Shown here: positions 56,514 to 64,000 of the stretch, one piece after another
Layout of the letters: every line of letters starts with the position of its first letter
How positions within the stretch are numbered: position 1 is the first letter of the stretch
Assembly (NCBI RefSeq): GCF_001548375.1
Contig: NZ_AP017295.1
Span: 4,808,501-4,872,500 of the forward strand
Length of the DNA: 64,000 nucleotides
Direction of reading: 5' to 3'
DNA from: Nostoc sp. NIES-3756
Lineage (GTDB): Bacteria; Cyanobacteriota; Cyanobacteriia; Cyanobacteriales; Nostocaceae
Notes under the pieces: generated by a model
Databases searched by the model: none
What the model was told of the DNA's origin: nothing
The model's input: the letters and a program-made list of their open reading frames with translations, nothing else
Position numbers and translations under genes: made by a program

Positions 56514-56844
56514 GAACTCATACTTTTATCATCTACTATTATTAATTACTTTAAACGCTGAGTATCCATGAGGGAATCTATAACATGGCATAGATAAGAA
56601 TATGGTTTTAATTGGGAATTTATCTATATACTTAGGGAGTGGTAAGTAGGGAATGAAGAGTTAACAGTGAGGAAAAAGCTTTTTGGGTAATAGATGTCTT
56701 TAAAAATCAAATAGAATTTTACATAACTAAAAAACTATACTAGTTATAAATACTTAATAAAAGTTTATTTAACTATACATTATTGTATATACATACAAAA
56801 AACAAAAAGATGAGATACTTGTTGGAAATAATCCAATAAGGTGG
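56514..56844. other. 331-bp divergent gap before the MFS gene
   Basis: AT-rich and without genes. The only marked element is the operator-like palindrome at 56783-56798. Confidence 0.4.
56783..56798. promoter_or_regulatory. Operator-like palindrome upstream of the MFS gene
   Basis: TTGTAT (56783-56788) and ATACAA (56793-56798) are a perfect inverted pair around a 4-bp centre, 47 bp before the MFS start codon. This is the size of a dimeric repressor site. No known consensus is matched. Confidence 0.3.
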
Positions 56845-58092
56845 ATGCAAAATATGCAGCTTTTTGGTATGCCAGCAGAAAAAGGCAGATGGTTGCTTAT
56901 TCCTCTTGGTGCAATCGTTTTACTCTGCTTGGGAACAGTCTATTCCTGGAGTATTTTCAGAAAACCTTTAGAGAAATTACTGAGCATTAATGCTACTGAA
57001 AGCCTATTACCATTTACTGTTCTGTTAGTGCTGTTTGCGGTGTTGATGCCAATTACTGGCTTTTGCATCAACCGCTTTGGTACTCGAACTGTCACCGCAG
57101 TTGGTGGGGTAATTACGGGACTGGGCTATATTCTATCTAGTATTAATGGCAATTTACAATTGCTGACTTTTACCTACGGTGTCATTGCCGGCGTAGGTGT
57201 CGGGATAGCTTATGGAGTTCCTTTAGCAGTTGTTGCTAAATGGTTTCCTGATAAGAAAGGTATTGCAGTCGGCTTAACTGTAATTGGTTTTGGCTTATCG
57301 CCGTTAATTACTGCACCTTTGGCAAAATCTTTGATTGATAGCTATGGTGTGCGGCAGACCTTTGTAATTTTAGGCGTAGCTTTTACAGCTATTATTTTAG
57401 CGATCGCCACTGTTTTAAAAACACCGCCACAAGATTGGCAACCCGAAGGCTGGAACCCCACTGTAACAACCCAAAACCATTCAAGCAGTAGTCAAGGCAA
57501 AATGTTAGAAAGTCAGTCATTTTACGGCTTATGGCTATGCTATACCATTGGCTCATTCTCAGGACTGGCAGCAATTGGTATTTCTAGCCCTCTAGCCCAA
57601 GAAATTATTAAACTAGATGCGGCGACAGCAGCCAGTACAGTGTCATTATTTGCAGTGTTTAATGCTTTAGGACGGATATTTTTCGGCTGGTTTACTGACC
57701 GCTTTAGCCCCAAGCTGGGAGCAATTGCCTCTTTTGTATTAGTATTAATTGCTTCCCTGATGATGCTAAAAGCAGGCGAGGGTGCAGTAGCCACTTACTT
57801 AATAGCCTTTTCTCTATTTTACTTTTCTCTTGGGGGATGGCTAGCGATCGCTCCTACCACTACCTTAATTCTGTTTTCCTCAGCAGACTATGCCAAAAAC
57901 TATGGCATAGTCTTCACCGCTTACGGTGCAGGTGCTTTAGGTGGAACTCTCCTGGCTGGCAGAATTAGAGATATCTTTGGTAGTTATACCGTTTTCTTCT
58001 ATCCAACTACAGCATTGGCAATTTTAGGTATAGTTTTAGCCGTCTTCATGCTGAAACGCAGCTTTTCAACTTCCACCGTTGCCCAAGTTTAG
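56845..58092 (+). CDS. MFS transporter, oxalate/formate antiporter-like (OFA)
   Basis: 415 aa with twelve predicted membrane helices in two halves. Features include GTVYSWSIFRKPLEKL near the N-terminus, NRFGTRTVTAVGG, GIAYGVPLAVVAKWFPDKKGIAVGL (an OFA-like loop) and GRIFFGWFTDRFSPKLG between helices 8-9. AAGG precedes ATG 56845; ATG 56854 is an alternative. OFA carriers exchange small carboxylates. Next to cupin, cysteine hydrolase and amidohydrolase genes, it may import the compound they degrade. Confidence 0.88.
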   Translation: MQNMQLFGMPAEKGRWLLIPLGAIVLLCLGTVYSWSIFRKPLEKLLSINATESLLPFTVLLVLFAVLMPITGFCINRFGTRTVTAVGGVITGLGYILSSINGNLQLLTFTYGVIAGVGVGIAYGVPLAVVAKWFPDKKGIAVGLTVIGFGLSPLITAPLAKSLIDSYGVRQTFVILGVAFTAIILAIATVLKTPPQDWQPEGWNPTVTTQNHSSSSQGKMLESQSFYGLWLCYTIGSFSGLAAIGISSPLAQEIIKLDAATAASTVSLFAVFNALGRIFFGWFTDRFSPKLGAIASFVLVLIASLMMLKAGEGAVATYLIAFSLFYFSLGGWLAIAPTTTLILFSSADYAKNYGIVFTAYGAGALGGTLLAGRIRDIFGSYTVFFYPTTALAILGIVLAVFMLKRSFSTSTVAQV

Positions 58093-58144
58093 AGAGTGGA
58101 CAGTGGACAGTGGACAGTAAACAGTGAAAATAATCTGATAACTG

Positions 58145-58603
58145 TCAACTGTCTCCTAACAAGGCATCTAATCTACCAAGCACCGTCATATCTTCTCCAT
58201 CTAATTCTAAAGGTGTACCACTGCGAATTAGTTCGGCAAAGTCTTCATTAGGAACCATAATTGTCAATGTATACAAGCGAGTATTGCCTGTATTTTTGAT
58301 TAAATGAGTTCCTGTAGGGGGTACTAATAAACTGTCTCCGGCTTTAATGGCTACTTTTTTGCCATCGCAAATGGCGATGCCTTCGCCTTTGATCACAAAA
58401 AACATTTCCACTGCCCATTGATGGCGATTTGGTGGTGTTTGTCCACCGACATCAAAAATTTCGACGCAGCAAGTGAGGGAAGTGTTAGCATTCGTGGAAT
58501 CAAAGATAATTGCTAACCGATTTGTATCGTGCGGACTAATACGATATACCTGATAGTCCTTGGGCGATTTAATAACAGGAATGACGCAACGAGTAGCTTG
58601 CAT
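58145..58603 (-). CDS. Cupin-domain protein
   Basis: 152 aa single-domain cupin. Motif 1 reads TPPNRHQWAVEMFFVIKGEG (one His then Glu) and motif 2 GDSLLVPPTGTHLIKNTG (Pro, His), giving a likely metal site. It starts one base after the cysteine hydrolase stop, so the genes are translationally coupled. The fold alone does not fix a function: small-molecule binding, isomerisation or regulation are all possible. Context points to the same catabolic pathway. Confidence 0.88.
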   Translation of the reverse strand: MQATRCVIPVIKSPKDYQVYRISPHDTNRLAIIFDSTNANTSLTCCVEIFDVGGQTPPNRHQWAVEMFFVIKGEGIAICDGKKVAIKAGDSLLVPPTGTHLIKNTGNTRLYTLTIMVPNEDFAELIRSGTPLELDGEDMTVLGRLDALLGDS

Positions 58604-59398
58604 TTATTGATCCCCTCCTGTATTTTCAGGATGATTGAGGGCTGTGAAAATTGCTTGAGAATCACTAACAAAGCCAAAGCATTGTTTGACGTTATATAAC
58701 GTCGCTAACCAGCAATAATCGGGAGAAGTTGTGGCAGTGCAATCTTGTAATAAAATGCAGTCATAACCCAGGAAGTTGGCATCACATAGAGTAGCCATGA
58801 CGCATTGATCGGCGTTGACTCCAGTAAATAATAATGTAGTAATTCCCAGGTTCCGTAAAATACTATCTAAAGGTGTGTCCCAAAAGCCACTCATGCGGTA
58901 TTTATCCACACAAATATCTTCTGGTAATGGCTGGAGTTCGTCTACGACTGCTGCCGCCCAACTACCTGCCATCAGAACTTTAGCACCATTTTTAGGTAAG
59001 CGATCGCCTAACCCCACCCCATCACCTGTAGGATTGTAAACATGAAGCACATTGGCGTAAATATTCATTAAGTCGGCACGATTGCCCCAATTCAACCAAA
59101 TTACAGGCACACCAACCGCACGCAGTTGGGGCAGTAAAATATTTAAAGGTTCTATGGGTTTACGGGCTGGTGTCACATCTACGCCAATATGTGCCAACCA
59201 ACCATCAGGGTGACAAAAATCGTTTTGCATATCTATCACAATGATGGCGGTTTTCGCCAAGTCTAGGCGTAGAGTTTTGGTTTGGGTTGATAAGATAACG
59301 GGTTGTGGGGTCTTTTGCGGACGAGTGATATCTGCGATCGCCTGATTCACCATCCAAGCATTCGGCGCTACTCCCAAGGTGCGTAAAGACTGATCCAT
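58604..59398 (-). CDS. Isochorismatase-superfamily cysteine hydrolase
   Basis: 264 aa with a complete triad: Asp56 (IVIDMQNDFCHP), Lys166 (DKYRMSGFWDT) and Cys199 (GVNADQCVMAT). This is the amidohydrolase branch (biuret hydrolase, ureidoacrylate or N-carbamoyl amide hydrolases) rather than isochorismatase itself. The N-terminal 50 residues extend beyond the core fold. Divergent from the amidohydrolase gene with 83 bp between starts, and coupled to the cupin. It likely splits an amide or carbamoyl product. Confidence 0.9.
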   Translation of the reverse strand: MDQSLRTLGVAPNAWMVNQAIADITRPQKTPQPVILSTQTKTLRLDLAKTAIIVIDMQNDFCHPDGWLAHIGVDVTPARKPIEPLNILLPQLRAVGVPVIWLNWGNRADLMNIYANVLHVYNPTGDGVGLGDRLPKNGAKVLMAGSWAAAVVDELQPLPEDICVDKYRMSGFWDTPLDSILRNLGITTLLFTGVNADQCVMATLCDANFLGYDCILLQDCTATTSPDYCWLATLYNVKQCFGFVSDSQAIFTALNHPENTGGDQ

Positions 59399-59481
59399 AA
59401 AATTGCCATGCCCAACACAATTACTATTTTGTACCCTGAAATCATATTGAGCGTTTAATTACTTAACTAAGGTTAAAAGCT

Positions 59482-60882
59482 ATGAGTTTTACTATCAAAA
59501 ATGTTTTGCTGGCTACTGATGATGGGTATACCACTACTGATGTGCAGGTAGTAGACGGTAGAATCGCCGCCATTGCCCCTAATTTAGAGATTGTGGGTAC
59601 TCGTATTGATGGGCAAAATAAGCTGTTACTGCCCGGTTTCGTCAACGCCCACACGCATTCCTCGGAGATGTGGCAAAGAGGGGTAATGTCTGCTTACCCG
59701 TTGGAGTTATGGCTGGCGGAATTGTATGATTTTGCCCCCATAGATACAGAGAAGGTTTATCTCAGCGCCTTGGGTACGGCTGTGGAAACTTTACTTTCTG
59801 GGGGAACGAGTGTAGTTGATCATCTGGTGTTAATTCCTGGACAAGAATTAGAAACTATCGCCTGTGCAGTCCGTGCATACAAAGAAGTGGGAATACGGGC
59901 TTTTGTCGCCCCCCTAATTCAAGATGAATCCCTTACAGCTGGTATGCCTTCTGGGGAATCTAGCCAAACCCATGAGCCTTTTTTCCGTTCCACAGTTGCC
60001 ACCTTAGAATTGATAGAGGAGGCGGTGAGACAGTTTCATCGTCCCGATGAGGGTGTGAATATTTTAGTTGCGCCTACGGGGATTCAGTTGTGTACTGATG
60101 CTTTATTTGAGGGGTGTATTGAATTAAGCGATCGCTATAATTTATGTCGTCACTCTCATTTATTAGAAACCAAAGCCCAAGAAAAACTCGCCCAGGAAAA
60201 ATACGGTTGTAGTGCTGTTACCCATCTTAAACAGATTGGTTATTTAGGCGATCGTACATCCTTGGCACATTGTGTCTGGTTAAATGATGCCGATATCGCC
60301 ATCCTTGCCGAAACTCAATCTACAGTCGTTCACAACCCCTTGAGTAATTTACGTTTAGGTAGTGGTATCGCCCCCATTTTAAAATATCGCCAAGCAGGGA
60401 TAAATGTCACTTTTGGTTGTGATGGCGCTTCAAGTAACGATTCCCAAGATTTGTTAGAAGCTATCAAAATTGGTTCTATTTTACATAATGTAACAGACTT
60501 TGATTATCGGCAGTGGATTACACCTAGACAAGCAGTAGAAATGGCATCTTTAGGTGGTGTTAAAGGATTAAATTTAGCTGACAAACTCGGTTCTATCACT
60601 GTAGGGAAACAAGCCGATTTAGTCATGTATGACCTCACCAACTTATCATTACTTCCCCGTACAGACCCAATTGGTTTATTAGTATTAGGTCGTCCTACCA
60701 ATGTTGTTCATAGTGCTTGGGTAAATGGCAGACAAATTATTGCCAATGGTCAAGTAACTACTATCAACGTTGATAAATTGCGAGAAGAACTATTGAACCT
60801 GAGTGAATGGGTTAGTAAACGCCAATCTCAAACCGTCGAGCAAATTGAGCAACATTACCGTACAGTCATGGGTTTAATTTAA
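59482..60882 (+). CDS. Metal-dependent amidohydrolase (TrzN/guanine-deaminase/SAH-deaminase group)
   Basis: 466 aa. Metal ligands: His57 and His59 (VNAHTHSSEM), His in LCRHSHLLETKA, His in SLAHCVWLND and Asp in GCDGASSNDSQ. The flanking composite beta-domain (GRIAAIAP, GKQADLVMYDL) is present. These fit aminohydrolases of the AtzA/TrzN, MtaD and guanine deaminase group acting on N-heterocycles. Clustered with a cysteine hydrolase, a cupin and a carrier, it probably starts breakdown of a nitrogen-rich ring or guanidine-like compound. The exact substrate is open. Confidence 0.9.
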   Translation: MSFTIKNVLLATDDGYTTTDVQVVDGRIAAIAPNLEIVGTRIDGQNKLLLPGFVNAHTHSSEMWQRGVMSAYPLELWLAELYDFAPIDTEKVYLSALGTAVETLLSGGTSVVDHLVLIPGQELETIACAVRAYKEVGIRAFVAPLIQDESLTAGMPSGESSQTHEPFFRSTVATLELIEEAVRQFHRPDEGVNILVAPTGIQLCTDALFEGCIELSDRYNLCRHSHLLETKAQEKLAQEKYGCSAVTHLKQIGYLGDRTSLAHCVWLNDADIAILAETQSTVVHNPLSNLRLGSGIAPILKYRQAGINVTFGCDGASSNDSQDLLEAIKIGSILHNVTDFDYRQWITPRQAVEMASLGGVKGLNLADKLGSITVGKQADLVMYDLTNLSLLPRTDPIGLLVLGRPTNVVHSAWVNGRQIIANGQVTTINVDKLREELLNLSEWVSKRQSQTVEQIEQHYRTVMGLI

Positions 60883-61049
60883 GATTATGTAGAGGCGAAT
60901 CGCACAGAATTTATCCATATTCCTTCTCATTTCTCAGCTTTCGCCTCTTTCTGTACACACTGATATCCCTAATTTTCAACTCTTGATTTTACCGTGAGAT
61001 AATATCAATTTCTGCTAATTACTTATAATATGTTTTTCAGTTGGTAATA

Positions 61050-61107
61050 GGTAATAGCTAATGAGTAATTGTTTTGAGCCATTACCAACTACCCATTAGC
61101 TATTACC
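61050..61107. terminator. Large inverted repeat between convergent genes
   Basis: GGTAATAGCTAATGAGTA (61050-61067) and TACCCATTAGCTATTACC (61090-61107) form an 18-bp stem with one mismatch and a 22-base loop, in the 267-bp gap between the amidohydrolase and methyltransferase ends. Either a bidirectional terminator or a mobile palindromic unit made of TAATAG-type words. Confidence 0.55.
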
Positions 61108-61149
61108 AGCCCTCACGATAGGATAAGTGTTTAAGCGAACTTGATCTGA

Positions 61150-61782
61150 TTAATGACTAAGTTTATTTGCCTGAATTACCTGTAAACTACCGCCTGCATA
61201 CAAGCTTGATTTGTTCACTACAAAACCAATTTCACTCAATAAACCAGCTAAATCAGTTTTTAATAATTGCCAAGCTGTCTCTGTCTCAAATAAGAGTAAA
61301 AATACCGTCAACCCAGGCCAAAATATGGGATTGGTAGGTGAGTGAAAATCTACTAAGGTAAAAACTCCTCCTGGTTTCAACACTCGATAAACTTCTTGAA
61401 TAATTTCTCTTAATTGTTGCGGCTGCATTTCATGTAAGGCGGCGCTGATATGAACTATATCAAACTGATTGTCTGGAAACGGCATTTTTTCGGCAAAAGC
61501 TTCTACATAATTAGCTTGAGGTACATTTTGCTTTGCTCGTCGCAAAGATAAGGGAGAAGCATCCAACCCTGTTACGTTTTGTGAATATTTCACTAAGAAT
61601 TGCGTCGCTTGACCACTACCACAACAAACATCCAGTACGGCAGTATTCTGCTGTATCGCTAAACCTTGCAAAGCTAATTCCCTAAATTTGGCTTCTCCAC
61701 CTACACTAAGCGCGGCTACACGAGATATAGAATCGTATAGCCATTGATAGCGATAACTTAAGTCTCTTAAAATTGTTGCCAT
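61150..61782 (-). CDS. Class I SAM-dependent methyltransferase (UbiE-like)
   Basis: 210 aa. SAM-binding motif I VLDVCCGSGQATQFLV, acidic end of strand 2 VTGLDAS, and post-motifs FDIVHISAALHEMQPQQL and VLKPGGVFTLVDFHSPTNPI are visible. The C-terminus is hydrophobic (WPGLTVFLLLFE). It resembles UbiE/MenG-type quinone methyltransferases and the many cyanobacterial relatives; the substrate is unknown. It is divergent from hemH with 93 bp between. Confidence 0.88.
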   Translation of the reverse strand: MATILRDLSYRYQWLYDSISRVAALSVGGEAKFRELALQGLAIQQNTAVLDVCCGSGQATQFLVKYSQNVTGLDASPLSLRRAKQNVPQANYVEAFAEKMPFPDNQFDIVHISAALHEMQPQQLREIIQEVYRVLKPGGVFTLVDFHSPTNPIFWPGLTVFLLLFETETAWQLLKTDLAGLLSEIGFVVNKSSLYAGGSLQVIQANKLSH

Positions 61783-61875
61783 TGTGCTATTCCTAACTGT
61801 TAAGCTTTATATTTAATAAAGATATATTGTTAACATTAGTAAAAAATCTGAAAGGGTTGGGGGAAAATAACTGCT

Positions 61876-63042
61876 ATGGGTCGTGTAGGCGTATTATTAC
61901 TCAATCTCGGTGGGCCCGATAAGCTGGAGGATGTAGGGCCGTTCTTGTTTAACCTATTTTCTGATCCAGAAATTATACGCCTGCCATTTAAATGGTTGCA
62001 AAAACCCCTGGCTTGGTTTATTGCATCTCGGCGCACCAAGACTTCTCAAGAAAACTATAAGCAAATTGGCGGTGGTTCCCCACTGCGGCGGATTACGGAA
62101 GCTCAAGGAGAAGCTTTAAAAGAACAGTTACACCAATTGGGACAAGAGGCAAATATTTATGTAGGAATGCGTTATTGGCATCCTTACACCGAAGAAGCGA
62201 TCGCACTCATAGCTCAAGATAATATCGACAATTTAGTCATTCTGCCTTTATATCCCCAATTTTCCATCAGCACCAGTGGTTCTAGTTTCCGTTTATTAGA
62301 AAGACTGTGGCAAGAAGATCCCAAACTCCAACGTCTCGAATATACTGTCATTCCCTCCTGGTACAAACAGCCCAATTATTTACAATCAATGGCGGAACTT
62401 ATAGGTCAAGAATTAGACCAGTTCCCCAACCCTGATGAAGTTCATGTCTTCTTCAGCGCCCACGGTGTACCCAAAAGCTATGTTGAAGAAGCTGGCGACC
62501 CTTACCAACAGGAAATTGAGGAATGTACTGCATTGATTATGCAAACCCTCAATCGCCCAAATGCTCATACTTTAGCTTACCAGAGTCGTGTCGGCCCCGT
62601 TGAATGGCTACAACCTTATACGGAAGATGCGCTTAAAGAACTAGGCGCTCAAGGTGTGAAAGATTTAGTAGTTGTACCTATCAGTTTCGTCTCCGAACAC
62701 ATCGAGACATTACAGGAAATTGACATTGAGTATCGAGAAATAGCCGAGGAAGCAGGAATACACAACTTCCGGCGTGTACCCGCACCTAATACCCATCCGG
62801 TGTTTATTAGAGCTTTGGCGGACTTGGTAATTGATGCACTTAATCAACCCAGCTTTAAACTTTCCCAAGCCGCCCAAATGAAGAAACGTGTGAAAATGTA
62901 TCCTCCAGAAAGTTGGGAATGGGGTATGACCACTAGTGCCGAAGTGTGGAATGGTCGTATTGCCATGCTAGGTTTTATTGCTTTAATTATCGAACTAATT
63001 ACAGGTCATGGTCTACTACATATGGTGGGGCTTTTGCAGTGA
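61876..63042 (+). CDS. hemH: Ferrochelatase with C-terminal chlorophyll-binding (Hlip/CAB-like) tail
   Basis: 388 aa. The catalytic domain inserts Fe2+ into protoporphyrin [42 protein letters not shown] with the active His, [15 protein letters not shown] and [16 protein letters not shown] with the active Glu. A linker then leads to a single CAB-type helix with [20 protein letters not shown] (E...NGR), the form typical of cyanobacterial and plastid ferrochelatases, which ties haem synthesis to chlorophyll binding in the thylakoid. Terminator follows. Confidence 0.97.
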   Translation: MGRVGVLLLNLGGPDKLEDVGPFLFNLFSDPEIIRLPFKWLQKPLAWFIASRRTKTSQENYKQIGGGSPLRRITEAQGEALKEQLHQLGQEANIYVGMRYWHPYTEEAIALIAQDNIDNLVILPLYPQFSISTSGSSFRLLERLWQEDPKLQRLEYTVIPSWYKQPNYLQSMAELIGQELDQFPNPDEVHVFFSAHGVPKSYVEEAGDPYQQEIEECTALIMQTLNRPNAHTLAYQSRVGPVEWLQPYTEDALKELGAQGVKDLVVVPISFVSEHIETLQEIDIEYREIAEEAGIHNFRRVPAPNTHPVFIRALADLVIDALNQPSFKLSQAAQMKKRVKMYPPESWEWGMTTSAEVWNGRIAMLGFIALIIELITGHGLLHMVGLLQ

Positions 63043-63097
63043 TTGGTAATGAATGGGTAATTGGTAATTGGTAATTGGTCATAGTAAAAAACAATTG

Positions 63098-63136
63098 AAA
63101 ATCGGGTATTGATGAATATTCAATGTCCGATTTTTT
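63098..63136 (+). terminator. Rho-independent terminator after hemH
   Basis: AAAATCGG (63098-63105) pairs with CCGATTTT (63127-63134), with ATTGA/TCAAT pairing inside, then a run of T. Confidence 0.85.
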
Positions 63137-63307
63137 ATGTCTAAAGAATAGTAGAAATTCTCTCAAAAGGTCAAAAATACAGGCTTAAGCATTACAAAGC
63201 AAATATCCCATTAGCAGGACGTATTAAGCACTGATATTTTTTAATGTGAATTTAATTTGACTTATAACTGCGTTAATCCTGATTGAGTGTATTTACGAGG
63301 AGATAGG

Positions 63308-63937
63308 ATGATGAAAAAATTACTTTGGTTATCAACTTTAGGTTTAGCGATCGCCGCTACTAGTTTACCAGCTGTAGCCCAAACACAAGATAGTCCACAA
63401 ACACCAGGAAATCAATCACCAGAACTCCAAACACAAGATAGTCCACAAACACCAGGAACTCAAGCACCAACAGTTCAACCAGAAACTTCAACACCAGGAA
63501 CTCAAGCACCAACAGTTCAACCAGGAACTCAGATTCAACAAACAACACCCTTAGATCAGGCTAACTATAGTGCGCCTCAAATTAAGAGTACCAGCGCATT
63601 ACGCGATGCTAATTACATTAGTTTGTATACAGGTAGTCAGCCTTTAGCCTATGTAACAATTTTGCCACCAGACTATATTTCTATTGGTGACAGTGTAACA
63701 GTTACAGATCAATCTGGTCAAAACATTCAAGCTAACGTTACTAAAGAAGGTGAGAAAATTAGAATTAATTTTGCTCAACCCGTAGCCCCTGGCAGTACTT
63801 TAGAAATCGCCCTAACAGATTTGGCATTTGGTTATCCTTATCCTTCTAAGAGTACCTTTAATTATGAATTAGCTGGTGGCTATACTGGCTTCAATCGAGA
63901 AATTCCCTACGGTTTAGCTCAGTTTCAAGTGTATTAA
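63308..63937 (+). CDS. Secreted Pro/Thr/Gln-repeat protein, DUF2808-like
   Basis: 209 aa from ATG 63308, preceded by GAGGAG; GTG 63287 is a weaker longer start. A signal peptide (MMKKLLWLSTLGLAIAATSL, cleavage after AVA) is followed by repeats of TQDSPQTPG and GTQAPTVQP (about 27-75). A C-terminal beta domain follows (YISIGDSVTVTDQSGQNIQA, FAQPVAPGSTLEIALTDLAF) that recalls DUF2808. Probably a periplasmic or surface protein. The repeat stretch is nearly exact in DNA. Confidence 0.72.
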   Translation: MMKKLLWLSTLGLAIAATSLPAVAQTQDSPQTPGNQSPELQTQDSPQTPGTQAPTVQPETSTPGTQAPTVQPGTQIQQTTPLDQANYSAPQIKSTSALRDANYISLYTGSQPLAYVTILPPDYISIGDSVTVTDQSGQNIQANVTKEGEKIRINFAQPVAPGSTLEIALTDLAFGYPYPSKSTFNYELAGGYTGFNREIPYGLAQFQVY

Positions 63938-63965
63938 TTGCTTGGAAACTTAATAAGTGATTTTA

Positions 63966-63996
63966 AGGGTAAAGAAATTCAAAACTTCTTTACCCT
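63966..63996 (+). terminator. Terminator-like hairpin after the last gene
   Basis: AGGGTAAAGAA (63966-63976) pairs perfectly with TTCTTTACCCT (63986-63996), 28 bases after the stop. The T-tract, if any, is cut by the window end. Confidence 0.6.
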
Positions 63997-64000
63997 CATT

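Overview
The window reads as chromosome of a filamentous, heterocyst-forming type cyanobacterium (Nostoc/Anabaena group). Evidence: the HIP1 octamer GCGATCGC recurs throughout; heptameric short tandem repeats lie in many gaps; and the genes include chlL/chlN, a CrtO-type carotene ketolase, a ferrochelatase with a chlorophyll-binding-like tail, a biliverdin-type phytochrome and several multidomain histidine kinases. No tRNA, rRNA, CRISPR array or intact insertion sequence was seen.

Layout. 0-5 kb: an orphan gene behind a strong hairpin, then the dark-operative protochlorophyllide reductase operon chlL - DUF5331-like gene - chlN (minus strand) ending at a good terminator. 5-9 kb: bacteriophytochrome kinase with a translationally coupled response regulator, then a DUF433/DUF5615 toxin-antitoxin-like pair. 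9-16 kb: clpB, an RDD / membrane protein / SpoIIM-like group, an hsp20 gene whose Shine-Dalgarno can be sequestered in an RNA-thermometer-like hairpin, and an isocitrate-lyase-superfamily enzyme. 16-21.4 kb: a minus-strand island (TerC, rhodanese, tiny membrane proteins, saccharopine-dehydrogenase-like enzyme, zinc-ribbon peptide, two paralogous 40-41 aa proteins), flanked by remnants of an IS701-like and an IS630-like transposase and a TPR gene fragment. 21-27 kb: aldehyde dehydrogenase, a nitrilase-superfamily protein lacking canonical catalytic residues, an RCCR-like protein and a GH2 glycosidase.

27.5-40.4 kb holds the most distinctive block: a TpsB outer-membrane transporter, a secreted TPR-CHAT (caspase-like) protein, a repeat-bearing DUF928 protein, a CHASE2 hybrid kinase, a receiver-kinase and a TpsA/filamentous-hemagglutinin-like exoprotein, all on the plus strand. 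A decayed TpsA C-terminus sits beside tpsB. I infer a two-partner secretion system with its own envelope sensing and a caspase-like effector or processing factor. 40-47 kb: nucleotidyltransferase, a thymidylate-synthase-like enzyme with an MtrA-like N-terminus plus dCMP deaminase, a CobA/BtuR-like protein without a P-loop, adenylate kinase, RNase PH and an orphan PD-(D/E)XK protein. 47-56 kb: a CRTISO-like oxidoreductase, a MlaF/MlaD-like lipid transport pair, an ethylene-receptor-like hybrid kinase, a decayed gene, CrtO and a DUF2993 protein. 56-64 kb: an MFS carrier, cupin, cysteine hydrolase and amidohydrolase that look like one nitrogen-compound catabolic group, then a methyltransferase, hemH and a secreted proline/threonine-rich protein.

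All family names come from reading the protein sequences; no database search was possible. Starts were moved to internal ATG/GTG codons where ribosome binding sites, signal peptides or family N-termini argued for it, and each entry says so.
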